Positions 32,845 through 41,724 of a DNA stretch of 64,000 nucleotides are shown one piece after another (position 1 is the first letter of the stretch; each line of letters starts with the position of its first letter). Source of the stretch: DASYKS01 sp031404815 (GTDB lineage Bacteria; Acidobacteriota; Thermoanaerobaculia; Multivoradales; UBA5704); the NCBI GenBank assembly GCA_031404815.1, contig JANNIH010000134.1, positions 19,029-83,028 on the forward strand. Reading direction: 5' to 3'. Both the position numbers and the translations under genes were made by a program. The notes beneath the pieces were generated by a model. That model made no database searches. It was not told the DNA's origin and worked only from the letters and a program-made list of their open reading frames with translations.

Positions 32845-33723
32845 CTATTTTCCGTTATTCTTGCTGACGGAATTGACCATGTTTCTGGCGAGGGGCACTT
32901 TGAGGAGCAAGCTCTTCCAGACCGAATTCTCCTTCTTGAGCCGGACCAGATTTACGACCGCGATCTCGCCGCCCTTGCTCGATTTCACCTTGCAGCTCGA
33001 CATCGCGGGGGAGCTGGAGATCACCTTGAGTTCGCCGATCACTTCCATCGCCGCGGGAAGCAGTTTGCCGCTGACCGGATGAACGATCTGCTTTCCCTCG
33101 CGCACCACTTCGAGCACATCGCCGTCTTTGACTCCCGCTTCGCTGCCCAGGTCGACCATGACCTTCTTCCCTTCGACCTGGACTACGTAGCCGAGCGGTG
33201 GGAACGCTTCGCGAACGCTCTTAAACAACGCCAGCCCCGCGTCGCGCGGGTTCTCAGGCACTGAGAGCAGATCGGGGCGGGCGCTTTCGAGAGTAGCGAA
33301 GATCGCAGCCGTGCCGACATCGATCACCTTGACGTTGATAATCAGGCGCGGGCGCTTCACGTTGTCGAGCCCGGTCACCTTGTCGGAGGTATAGTCCACG
33401 ACCCCGAGGTAGTCCAGGCCGAGGACGGTGGTCAGCTTCTGCTTCACCTGGCCGCCGATGAACTCCTGAAAGTCTTTTTCGGTAAGGACGGCGTTTAGTT
33501 GACTCCGCTCGACCATGGTGAACCGTTTCGACTCGACGAACGCAGCGGTCGCGGCGTTCAGCACGTCGCCGTCGAAGTGCCGATCCTTGGCACCATTCAA
33601 TACCAAGCCCATTTTGAACAGCGTCTTTTCAACCTGCCCGTGAGCGGGTGACGTGGGCAATGCGATGAGCAGTACGAGGGTAACGAGCGGGAACCAGCGG
33701 GCGAGAGAACGAATGCGCGACAC
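32845..33723 (-). CDS. CsgG/FlgT-like exported protein
   Basis: A 292-aa protein with signal peptide FPLVTLVLLIALPTSPAHGQ. LNAATAAFVESKRFTMVERSQ, then LNAVLTEKDFQE and GLDYLGVVDYTSDKV, match the CsgG-type fold of outer-membrane assembly proteins. From about 180 a small beta-barrel domain (GKKVMVDLGSEAGVKDGDVL) resembles FlgT/translation-barrel modules. It lacks a lipobox Cys, unlike CsgG itself. Ribosome binding and 15-nt spacing place it in one operon with the CHAT gene upstream. A pore-like or scaffolding role in the envelope is inferred. Confidence 0.78.
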   Translation of the reverse strand: MSRIRSLARWFPLVTLVLLIALPTSPAHGQVEKTLFKMGLVLNGAKDRHFDGDVLNAATAAFVESKRFTMVERSQLNAVLTEKDFQEFIGGQVKQKLTTVLGLDYLGVVDYTSDKVTGLDNVKRPRLIINVKVIDVGTAAIFATLESARPDLLSVPENPRDAGLALFKSVREAFPPLGYVVQVEGKKVMVDLGSEAGVKDGDVLEVVREGKQIVHPVSGKLLPAAMEVIGELKVISSSPAMSSCKVKSSKGGEIAVVNLVRLKKENSVWKSLLLKVPLARNMVNSVSKNNGK

Positions 33724-33738
33724 GATGCCTCCTTACAG

Positions 33739-35880
33739 TTAGGAACGAGAGCGGTTGGAAAATGCCACCTTCGGGCGGGGCGTCCGCCGCGGGAAGGGGC
33801 GTAGGATGACGATTGAAGCGAGTAGGGTCGCGAGAGCTACGACCGCGAGGGCGCGGGCGATGGCGTCTTGCGTACCCGCAGCCAGCCAGAGGTCGAGCTG
33901 CACAGGTGCGGGCCGGAACGGTTTTCCCCCTTCGGGCCGAATCTCCAACCCGGAGAGGCGACCGCGGAAACCGCAATGAATGCCGCCCTCGGTGAAACGG
34001 AGATCGGTGAGCGCGCCGGCCACCGAATCGAGTTGGACCACGTCGTGCGGCCCGAGGGTTCGGCGCCCGCCGTTGGCCGTGAAGCGCAGCTCGCCGCGGC
34101 GGATCGCCGAGACCTGTCGAAACAGCGTCGCCGTCGGGTCGTGCCGCTCTTCGATCGAGGCCAGATCGAGTCGATCGATCGCGATCGACGCGCTCAGCCG
34201 CTGCCCAGGGAGACGGGCGAACGCGAGATCCAGCTCGAGCGCCCCGCCGGCCGGTTCGAGCTCGATCGAATCGGGGTGGTCGAACCGGACCTGTTCAGCG
34301 CGCCGGTCGAGCCGCTTGAATAAAACATCGCCCTCGAACGCGACGCGCGGTTTGGCCGGCGAATCGGTGATCGAGAAGCGAAACGCGCCCTCGCCTTGGG
34401 CCTCGAACGCGATCCGGGTCCGCGCCGCCTGGGGCGGCGATCGCAGCGTGATCGTCGCCCCTGGCCCTCCGGCGAGCAGGAAGCCCGGCCGGTGCGGGGT
34501 CGAGGCCGCACCGGCCGGAGACGCCTCTGACGCCGCAAGGAACCCGGGCAGATCGAGGCGGCCCAAACCGGCCGCGGCCAGCTCGCGCAGCTCGATCCGT
34601 TCGATCACCGACGACGCTTCCGCGAGCCGGAACGAGAGGCGGGAGAGTTCCAGATCGAGCACGGCTTCGGCGGCTTTCGACGGCACGAAGCGGAGCGCCA
34701 CGAACAGCAGCCAGGCGAGAGCGGGCAGCCAGACGACCGGGCGACGCAGGCGACGTGGCGCCCAACCGACCCAGGGAGCGGCCGTGTCGGGCGCCGGCTC
34801 CTCCCCTGCCTCGACCGGCAGGTTCCAGAGTTGGCCGTCGCTCAGCCGCTGATAGAGGATCGGACTGCTCCATTCGAGCCCGCGCGGCTCCTCCTCCAGA
34901 TAGAGCTGGTGGCGCGCCTCGTTGACCGCAGCATCGATGCGCCGGGTGGCGACGATCTGGCGATACAAGTGGGTGGTGAACAGGTGCGCCTTCTCGACAC
35001 TCACCGCCCGGCGCATTCCGATCACCGCGGGGATGCCGCGTTGGACCAGCCGCCCGGCCAGGCCGCTCCAAGCGTCGACCGAGGAGGAGGCGCCGCCGTG
35101 GCAGGCGATCAGCGTCACCAGGCGCAGCTCGCGCTCGCCCAAGAAGGTCTCCGCGAGGAGATCCTCCGCAACGTGCCGCACCTGCCGCCGATCGTCTTCG
35201 AGCACCAGGGCGGAGATCCCCCTTTTCTCGACCACACCGTGACCGAAGATGTGGAGCAGGTGGAATCCGCCGCCGGAGACCAGCCGCTCGCGCAAACGCG
35301 CCGGGGTCGCAGGCGGTTCGAGGTAGCTCACCTCGATCTCGTCGCCCAGCGAAGCGAACAGCGTTTCCAGGCGCCCGCGCACCTCGCGCTCGTCGATTCT
35401 CGCCATCTGGTAGGTCTCGATGTTCTCGGGCGCCGAGATGACGCAGAGCAGGCGCGGCCGGCCGGTGACCGAACGCCCGAGCGGGCGCGCGATGGGGCTG
35501 TAACGGGAGAACGCCGTGTCGGGAGAGCGGGCGAGCGCCAGCCGGCGATCGGGATCGACCAACAGCTCCCAATACAGGCCGTGCGCCCACTCCGGCAGGT
35601 CGGGCGAGAGATGGAACCGGAGGCGGAGCCGCCGCTCCGAGCGCTCGGCCTCCCGGATCGCCTCGCGCAGCCCTTCGCGCAGCGCACTGCCGGGAGGGCA
35701 GAGCGCGTCATAGAGCGTCCTCCCGTAGGCGGCCGGGTCGAGCTCTAAAACCGTCAGATCGATCGCCTGCTCGGGGCCGAGCACCGGGCGGGCGAGATAC
35801 TCCCGTCCGGCCCAACTCAAGCGGCCCTGCTCTAAACTCGGCAGGTAGAGCTCGACGTCGAGATAGCCCTCTTCACTCAC
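33739..35880 (-). CDS. Membrane-anchored CHAT-domain (caspase-like) protein
   Basis: A 713-aa protein starting at a GTG that overlaps the preceding stop (GTGA). Residues about 130-330 are a CHAT domain with the His/Cys dyad H214 (IFGHG) and C260 (LIACHGG), so peptidase chemistry is plausible. A transmembrane helix near 385-405 (VWLPALAWLLFVALRFV) and another near the C-terminus (ALAVVALATLLASIVIL) bracket a large beta-rich domain (GATITLRSPP, RFSITDSPAKPRVAFEG). The CHAT domain is predicted cytoplasmic and the beta domain outside. It is the second caspase-like gene of the cluster. Confidence 0.87.
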   Translation of the reverse strand: MSEEGYLDVELYLPSLEQGRLSWAGREYLARPVLGPEQAIDLTVLELDPAAYGRTLYDALCPPGSALREGLREAIREAERSERRLRLRFHLSPDLPEWAHGLYWELLVDPDRRLALARSPDTAFSRYSPIARPLGRSVTGRPRLLCVISAPENIETYQMARIDEREVRGRLETLFASLGDEIEVSYLEPPATPARLRERLVSGGGFHLLHIFGHGVVEKRGISALVLEDDRRQVRHVAEDLLAETFLGERELRLVTLIACHGGASSSVDAWSGLAGRLVQRGIPAVIGMRRAVSVEKAHLFTTHLYRQIVATRRIDAAVNEARHQLYLEEEPRGLEWSSPILYQRLSDGQLWNLPVEAGEEPAPDTAAPWVGWAPRRLRRPVVWLPALAWLLFVALRFVPSKAAEAVLDLELSRLSFRLAEASSVIERIELRELAAAGLGRLDLPGFLAASEASPAGAASTPHRPGFLLAGGPGATITLRSPPQAARTRIAFEAQGEGAFRFSITDSPAKPRVAFEGDVLFKRLDRRAEQVRFDHPDSIELEPAGGALELDLAFARLPGQRLSASIAIDRLDLASIEERHDPTATLFRQVSAIRRGELRFTANGGRRTLGPHDVVQLDSVAGALTDLRFTEGGIHCGFRGRLSGLEIRPEGGKPFRPAPVQLDLWLAAGTQDAIARALAVVALATLLASIVILRPFPRRTPRPKVAFSNRSRS

Positions 35881-37331
35881 GAAACGACAGAGCCCCCGGC
35901 CGCCTCGTGGACGCCGTTCGATCCCACCGCGAGCCGGACCGCCGGATCGCCGAGCACGACGTAGGAGCGCGAGTCGTTGGTGGCGATCCAGAGCGACGAG
36001 AGGCTGATGAAATCGGGCTGGGCACCCCACTTCACCTCGTCCACCTGGTCGCTCATGTCGGTCGAAACTTCGGCGTACCGCTGGTTGAAATACTCCATCG
36101 CGGCACCGATGGGGTAGCCATCGAGCAGCCGGCCGAGCGCGCTGTTGAAGACCTCCAGCTGCATCCCGGCACCCGGCCAATCGAACGAGAAGGTCCAGGC
36201 GCGATCGACATGGCCGACTACCGCGAGCGCCCCGCCACCCGGATGACCGAGCAGACGTTGCGGCAGCCGGGCGACGAAGCTGTCGGCGGCGATCCGGCGC
36301 CTCTCCCCCTCCCATATGAAACTGTCGTGGCACGGGGTTCCCGCCCCGTAGCAGGCGAAGACGAAGGCGATCAACCCGCCGACCTCCGCGCCGTCGCAAA
36401 CCTGGTCGGCGCCAAACCAGTCCCCCTGGCAAACGCCGCGGCCACCCTGCCGGCCGGGCCACTCCGAGCAGAGCAGCGCACCCTGCTCGGCGAGCTGGCG
36501 TGGATCGTCGGCATCGAACCCCATTCCGTGCGAAGCGGTGAACAGGAGCGCGGGCGTCTTGTCGCCACCCAGCCGTTCAGCGAGCGCGTCGCGGGTCGCC
36601 GAGCGGCCACCGACGGTTTCGACCGACCAGTCGGGGCGGGCGAGAGCGATCCGATCGGCCAACGGCTCGACCAGGTCGTGCAGGCTCCGTTCGGTCGCCG
36701 GATCGCCCTCGTGCGCAGTGGCGAAGAACGAGATCCGGCGCTTGCGCGCCGTTTGGCACCGCTCGGCCGCGACCACGCCAAGGGCATAGCAGGTCAGTTC
36801 GGACAATGTTTCGAAGGTCACCCGACCGACCGCGTACTGAACATCGAGTTGGTACTGGAAACGGTAGGAAATTTCGCCCGGATCGCCGACCAGCAGGAGG
36901 TAGTAGGGCAACCGGTCGGGATCGACCGGTCCGGGGCCGACGCCGTGGCGGGCGAGGAAGCGCGCTTTCGATTCGTTCTGGCGATAGGTCAGCTCGCGGT
37001 AGCGCCCCTCATGAACCCGCGTCGCCTGTTCCTGGCGAAATCCGAGCAGCGGCCTCAAGGCGGCGCGCAGCTCGTCCTCCCGACCGGCGGGAAAGACGAC
37101 GCCCCAGCCGGCTTCCCCCAGATCGCGCGGGTCGATGCCGAAGCGGACATCCAGATGATCCTTCTCGCGCCGCGCCCTCAGGCGCCGCAGCTCCTCGACC
37201 TCGACCGGAACCGGCGGGTCGCCGCAGGCGATCGCGGCGATCTCTTCGAGCGTGGCACCGCGCAGCAACGGCGCGCCGGTTCGGGCATGGATGCCGTTCG
37301 GGATCACCCTCGGCGATTCGTGGTTCGACAT
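35877..37331 (-). CDS. C25/caspase-like (clan CD) protein
   Basis: A 484-aa protein without a signal peptide. LLLVGDPGEISYRFQYQLD, then FTASHGMGF (H268) and FVFACYGAG (C327), give the His-Cys dyad and order expected for gingipain/caspase-like clan CD peptidases. ALAVVGHVDRAWTFSF and DPAVRLA are typical of the C25 family. A pro-segment of about 130 residues precedes the domain. It overlaps the membrane CHAT gene by 4 nt, so the two are co-translated. Substrates are unknown; partners in the cluster are obvious candidates. Confidence 0.83.
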   Translation of the reverse strand: MSNHESPRVIPNGIHARTGAPLLRGATLEEIAAIACGDPPVPVEVEELRRLRARREKDHLDVRFGIDPRDLGEAGWGVVFPAGREDELRAALRPLLGFRQEQATRVHEGRYRELTYRQNESKARFLARHGVGPGPVDPDRLPYYLLLVGDPGEISYRFQYQLDVQYAVGRVTFETLSELTCYALGVVAAERCQTARKRRISFFATAHEGDPATERSLHDLVEPLADRIALARPDWSVETVGGRSATRDALAERLGGDKTPALLFTASHGMGFDADDPRQLAEQGALLCSEWPGRQGGRGVCQGDWFGADQVCDGAEVGGLIAFVFACYGAGTPCHDSFIWEGERRRIAADSFVARLPQRLLGHPGGGALAVVGHVDRAWTFSFDWPGAGMQLEVFNSALGRLLDGYPIGAAMEYFNQRYAEVSTDMSDQVDEVKWGAQPDFISLSSLWIATNDSRSYVVLGDPAVRLAVGSNGVHEAAGGSVVS

Positions 37332-37450
37332 GCACGACTCTCCTTCGGGCGGCGTAACGCCCGGTCGACAATTTCGGATTGAGGGACTGTGTGACCTGAA
37401 GCCGCCTGCCCGTACCTCCGGGCACGGCCAGGCGGTGAACGGTTTGCGCC

Positions 37451-37588
37451 TCAGCTTGGCGGGTCGTAGGTCTTGGGGTCGTTGACCACCACCGTCTCTG
37501 TCACCGGCGGATCGAAGTCATCCCCTTTGCGTTCGGCGGCGGGAAGATCGTCGGTAGGCGCACCCATTCCAGATCTCTGCGTTTCCAT
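37451..37588 (-). CDS. 45-aa acidic peptide in the protease cluster
   Basis: An ATG behind a near-consensus AAGGAGG site starts a 45-residue frame that begins METQRSGMGAPTDDLPAAER and continues FDPPVTETVVVNDPKTYDPP. It is acidic and Pro-rich, with no signal or hydrophobic stretch. It lies between the TPR-CHAT gene and the C25-like gene on the same strand. An 8-bp hairpin (37612-37632) stands in its leader. The strong ribosome site argues for real translation. A substrate or inhibitor of the neighbouring proteases is a speculative but testable role. Confidence 0.6.
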   Translation of the reverse strand: METQRSGMGAPTDDLPAAERKGDDFDPPVTETVVVNDPKTYDPPS

Positions 37589-37611
37589 CTCGGCCTCCTT
37601 GGCGGCCCGAT

Positions 37612-37632
37612 CCGCCGGAGAGAGTCCGGCGG
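37612..37632 (-). promoter_or_regulatory. Hairpin in the leader of the 45-aa peptide gene
   Basis: CCGCCGGA / TCCGGCGG with a GAGAG loop, an 8-bp perfect stem, between the TPR-CHAT stop and the AAGGAGG of the peptide gene. There is no T tract, so it is more likely an mRNA processing or stability element, or an attenuator, than a simple terminator. Confidence 0.45.
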
Positions 37633-37738
37633 CGCGCGGCCCGTTGAATGTGATGAGGCTGGAGAAACCGTCGGCGGAAAAAGGGTCAGTGCGGAGAGAA
37701 AAATCTTTCGCAACCGGCGACAGACGACGGAGCGGCTG

Positions 37739-40700
37739 TCACGTCCAATCCCCCTCGAGTACGAACCCGGCCCAATAAAACGGCGCGCGCCAGCGCCGTT
37801 CTCGGCGCAGCGAGAGCTGCGCCCGGCGCAATGCCTGGGCAGGGGTGAGGCGCCCGCCGAGCAACCCGCGATAGAAGCGCCGCATCAGCTCGCCGGTCGC
37901 CCGGTCGTCGACGTCCCAAAGAGAGACGAGGACCCTTGGCGCACCGGCGCGCAGGAACGCTTCGGTGAGCCCGCGCTGTCCCGCGCCTCCGGCGGCATCC
38001 CCTCCACCGAGCGCCGTCTTGCAGGCGCTCAAGACGACCAGGTCGGCGCGCAGATCGAGCCCCACCACCTGATAGGCGCGCAACAGGCCGTCGACCGGCC
38101 GCCCCGCGCCGTCGAAGGCAGACAGGGCGAGGGCGGAGAGTTCTGGAAAGTCCTCGCTGTACAGGCCGTGGGTCGCAAAGTGGAGGATGCGAAAATCGGC
38201 CAGCGAGCCGCTCTCGACCAGCGCGCGGCTCGCGTCGAGTCCCGTCGCTACAAAGGCCGATCCGGGCGGGGCCAGCGCCTGGATCGCGTTTGCCTCGCCA
38301 CCGGCGTAGCGAAGGCGTCCAAGAACCCCCGCCCCGCGCGGCTTCTCCTCATTCAAGCCCGATCGGCCTAGCCGTGGATCGCCGGCCGAAAAAACCGGAT
38401 CGGCGACCAGAGCCAACAGATGAGGCGCAGGCGATCGATGCCGCTCCATCCTGCGCAGAGCCATGAGCACGGCGACCGAGGGGAGCTGCACGACTTCGTG
38501 ATCGACCAGCAGCGGCGCCGGATCGAGCGCTTGGTCCCTTGGATGGGGCAGCGCCGAGAACGGCACCCGGCCGAGGCCTCCGGATGCCACCACCACCAGG
38601 CGTCGCGACCCGAGCAGGTCGGCAACCGGAGCGAGAATCATTCGACTGAGCCCCGCGACCGCCTGCCGCGCCGCGACCTCCCGGGTCTCGAAGCGGCTCT
38701 CGGGCAGCAAGCGATCGACCCGGCTCGCGGCCCGCTCGATCGTCTCGCGCGAGGGCAGCAGCACCAAGCGCCGGATCGATCGGGTCGCCGCCCAAAGGAT
38801 GCTCCGCTCGGCGCCGAGGTGGAACTCGAGCAAGAGGGTCTCCTCGTCGAGCAGCCGTTCCTGGACCGCGCCCAAGTCGAGAACTTGAGGAGGAAGTATC
38901 GGCTCGCCAGAAGGGAGAGCACTTCCGGAAACCGAACGATACTCGTGCAGCAGGTCGTCGAGCGCCTGCTCCGCTTCGTTCGGCACCAAGCTCCCAGCGT
39001 CGGCTCTGCGGAGCACAGAGCGATGGCCGGAATTGATCCGGCGAGCCAAGGAGCGCAACCGTGCCGCACCCGCCGGGTCGAGATTCTGCCGACCCGCTGC
39101 CATCAGCTCGCGCAAACCCCGCGCCTCCGCCCGCTCGTGGAGTGCAAAGGCACGCCCGTCATACCCCGCCGACGGCTCGCGTCGGTGCCGCTCGGCCAAC
39201 AGATCGACGAAAAAATCGAAGTGCTCCTGCCGCGAAGCCAGGAGCGAGGCCCGCAGATCGGCCCGATCGAGGGCCGCACCCAGCGCTTCGATGCGCGCCA
39301 GCGCACTCTCGATCCGCCGCTCGGCCTCCGCCAGACGGCCGGCCCGCAGGGCCAAGCGCGCGAGACCGAGGGAGGCGTCCTCCTCGATCCACTGCAACGG
39401 ATTCTCGGGTGCGATCGAGAGCGCCTGCTCGTAGCGCTCGCGAGCACGATCGAAGGCGCCGAGCCGCTCGTAGGTGCGGCCGAGGTGGACGAGCACCACC
39501 GCGCGCGATGACCGGCGACCGAGCCGACGAAAGATCACCGACGCCTCAAAGAACGCACGGAGCGCAGGCTGCGGCCGATGGCGGGCAAGCTCCGCCAGAC
39601 CGATGCTGTTCAAGGCTACCGCGGCGTCATTGGCGGCGCCCTCTTGGCGGCTCAATGCGAGAGCCTGGCCGAAATGGTCGAGCGCCTCGTCCACCCGATC
39701 GAGGTCGAGCAGGTCGTTCCCCAACTTGGTGAGGATCATGGCGCGCAAAGAGTAGTTGGTTCGACTCTCGGCGAGCAGCGTCAGCGCCGCGCGGTGGTCG
39801 TCGAGCGCGCGCTTTGGATCGCCCACCAAGGCGTGGAGGGTACCGCGATTGAACAGCACCCGCGCCAGGTTTTCCCGGTGGCCCAATCTTCGATTCAACT
39901 CGACTGCCCGGCCGTAGAGATCGAACGCATCGCCGATCCGCCCCTGGCGCAAGCGAGCCAGGGCGAGCGAGTTCGAGCGTGCCGCTTCGTTGGGCCGGTT
40001 TCCGAGCGGCTGCTCGATCGCCAGCGCCTCCTCGTAGGATCTCGCCGCCGCCTCGACCTCGCGGAGGCGAGTCTGGGCATCCCCGGCCTCTCCGAGAGCA
40101 TCCGCCTGGTGCGCCGGCTGGCCGGAACGCGCGTAAAGCGCCGCGGCCCGTTCGAGCTTGCTCACCCCTCGGCGCAATCGGGCGAGATCGGGGCCGGCGG
40201 TTTCGAGCCGCCCCCACTGGTCCCAGGCCCACCCCTCGCGCACGCCGTCCCCGAGCCGATTCCAGAGCGCCGCCGCTTCCCGGTAGCCCGCGACGACCTC
40301 GCCCTCCCTCCCACCTTCCCGGTGCAGCCGCCAGGCGGCGAGAAATCGGGCGAGGGCGCGCGAACGGCGCACGTCGTCCGGCGTCGCCCGGCGCAGCGCC
40401 GCGATCCGCACTTCGACGATGGCCTCCAGGGTCGGGCTCCACCCTGCGATCTCGATCCGGTGGCGGCCGTCCGCAGGGGCGACGAAGAACAGCTCTTCGG
40501 GTTGCCTCTCGTCGCGGGGACGATCGACTTCGAGAAGGCGGAGACCGGTGGGACCGATTAGGCGGATCACCAGGTCGAAACCGTTCTGCTCGACGATCAG
40601 GTGGAGAAAATCGCCGCGCGCGAGCGGGAGGGTGTACGGTTGAGTCGCGCCGACGGCTAGGCGTTCCGTGCGCCGCCAGCCCGCTTTGGCAGGGTCGATC

Positions 40701-40852
40701 GCGATCGATCCCCGGTCTCCAAGCGGCGCCGGTGCGCGAGCGGGGGGCGAGTTTCGAACCGGGGTCGGCCCGGCTCGCTCTTGGCCGTCGCAACCGAGCG
40801 AGCCCAGGCAGACGACACCGAGCAGCGCGCCGCCGGCCCGGCCGAGCCTCAT
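37739..40852 (-). CDS. TPR-CHAT lipoprotein (caspase-like)
   Basis: A 1037-aa protein with a lipoprotein signal ending in LGSLGC, so it is probably membrane-anchored. Residues about 60-150 are a beta domain (AVGATQPYTLPLARGDFLHL). Residues about 185-540 are tandem tetratricopeptide repeats (ALGEAGDAQTRLREVEAAAR, RVLFNRGTLHALVGDPKRAL, AVVLVHLGRTYERLGAFDRA). The C-terminal 350 residues are a CHAT domain with H895 (HFATHG) and C944 (LSACKT). TPR-CHAT proteins are sensors whose repeats regulate the protease. It overlaps the anti-sigma stop by 4 nt, directly linking it to the sigma pair. Confidence 0.9.
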   Translation of the reverse strand: MRLGRAGGALLGVVCLGSLGCDGQERAGPTPVRNSPPARAPAPLGDRGSIAIDPAKAGWRRTERLAVGATQPYTLPLARGDFLHLIVEQNGFDLVIRLIGPTGLRLLEVDRPRDERQPEELFFVAPADGRHRIEIAGWSPTLEAIVEVRIAALRRATPDDVRRSRALARFLAAWRLHREGGREGEVVAGYREAAALWNRLGDGVREGWAWDQWGRLETAGPDLARLRRGVSKLERAAALYARSGQPAHQADALGEAGDAQTRLREVEAAARSYEEALAIEQPLGNRPNEAARSNSLALARLRQGRIGDAFDLYGRAVELNRRLGHRENLARVLFNRGTLHALVGDPKRALDDHRAALTLLAESRTNYSLRAMILTKLGNDLLDLDRVDEALDHFGQALALSRQEGAANDAAVALNSIGLAELARHRPQPALRAFFEASVIFRRLGRRSSRAVVLVHLGRTYERLGAFDRARERYEQALSIAPENPLQWIEEDASLGLARLALRAGRLAEAERRIESALARIEALGAALDRADLRASLLASRQEHFDFFVDLLAERHRREPSAGYDGRAFALHERAEARGLRELMAAGRQNLDPAGAARLRSLARRINSGHRSVLRRADAGSLVPNEAEQALDDLLHEYRSVSGSALPSGEPILPPQVLDLGAVQERLLDEETLLLEFHLGAERSILWAATRSIRRLVLLPSRETIERAASRVDRLLPESRFETREVAARQAVAGLSRMILAPVADLLGSRRLVVVASGGLGRVPFSALPHPRDQALDPAPLLVDHEVVQLPSVAVLMALRRMERHRSPAPHLLALVADPVFSAGDPRLGRSGLNEEKPRGAGVLGRLRYAGGEANAIQALAPPGSAFVATGLDASRALVESGSLADFRILHFATHGLYSEDFPELSALALSAFDGAGRPVDGLLRAYQVVGLDLRADLVVLSACKTALGGGDAAGGAGQRGLTEAFLRAGAPRVLVSLWDVDDRATGELMRRFYRGLLGGRLTPAQALRRAQLSLRRERRWRAPFYWAGFVLEGDWT

Positions 40853-41646
40853 TCCACGGGACCGTTCACATCGAACTCGAAGCGCCCCATCGCCTGCCGT
40901 CCGCCCTCGCGATGGCCGTAGAGCACGATCCGGTGGCGTCCACTCGGCAGCGCGTCTCCGGGAATCTCCAAGCGGAAGCTCCCCTCATCGCTGCTCGGGA
41001 CTCCCGCGAAGCGCAGCTCGACCGCATCGTCGGGGCCGATCACCTCGATGTCGAATGAGGAAAGCCCTTCGAGATCCGCTTCCGGATTCAGGATCAGCAA
41101 GGCCCGCCCTCCCTCGTCCGCCAAGTGGAGCACGGGGGTCTTCGCCGCCCCTTGCCGCATCGAGTCGAGGGGCACCAAATGGAGGAGGGGTGAATTCACC
41201 CGCGGCCGTTCGAGCTCGACGATCCGGCGCCATTGGACCAGGGTGACTCCGGCGAGGATCGAGGCGGCCACCGCCAACAACGCGGTCCCGGTCGGCAGCC
41301 GGCTCCGCCGCGACCGATGGATTCGGACCGGCGGGCGAGCGGAGGGCGCGATCCCAAAGGCCCGTTGGACCTCCCAGGCCGCCGTCAGCTCCGCCGCCGG
41401 GATTTCCTCCTCCGGCCGCGCCGCGGCGGGAGCCAGCAAGGCGTCGAGGAGGAGCAGCTCGGTCGTGCAGGCGGCGCACGAAGCGACGTGCTCACGGATC
41501 GCCTCGATCTCATCGCTCGTGTCGGGTCCGCCCGCCGCCTCCCGATAGGCCGCGAGAGCTTCGGGCGACGGGTGCTCGGAGAAGGAGGTCGCCAGAGCGC
41601 GGAGCGCCTGACGCAACGGGTCGGTCGGTTCGGATCTGGATGGCAT
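40849..41646 (-). CDS. Membrane anti-sigma factor (zinc-finger type)
   Basis: A 265-aa protein. The N-terminal 80 residues contain REHVASCAACTTELLLLDAL, an HxxxCxxC zinc-binding anti-sigma motif. Residues about 120-145 (TGTALLAVAASILAGVTLV) form one transmembrane helix. The C-terminal 120 residues are a beta domain (FDIEVIGPDDAVELRFAG, GRHRIVLYGHREGGRQ) outside the membrane. It is encoded 78 nt after the ECF sigma gene, so it most likely holds that sigma factor. Its stop overlaps the start of the TPR-CHAT gene. The exposed beta domain could be the target of a regulating protease. Confidence 0.85.
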   Translation of the reverse strand: MPSRSEPTDPLRQALRALATSFSEHPSPEALAAYREAAGGPDTSDEIEAIREHVASCAACTTELLLLDALLAPAAARPEEEIPAAELTAAWEVQRAFGIAPSARPPVRIHRSRRSRLPTGTALLAVAASILAGVTLVQWRRIVELERPRVNSPLLHLVPLDSMRQGAAKTPVLHLADEGGRALLILNPEADLEGLSSFDIEVIGPDDAVELRFAGVPSSDEGSFRLEIPGDALPSGRHRIVLYGHREGGRQAMGRFEFDVNGPVE

Positions 41647-41724
41647 CTCGCTCCTCCCCCAGTGCCGCGCGTCCGGGCCCCGCCCCTCAACCAGGGGAGA
41701 AACCGCTGCGGCGCACAGGTTTAG

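Noticed and set aside
33739..36462. Reading the CHAT gene from the far upstream start as a 907-aa protein
   Set aside because: The extra 194 residues overlap the C25-like gene in another frame and are Arg/Gly/Pro-rich. The GTG at 35880 gives the usual 4-nt coupling.
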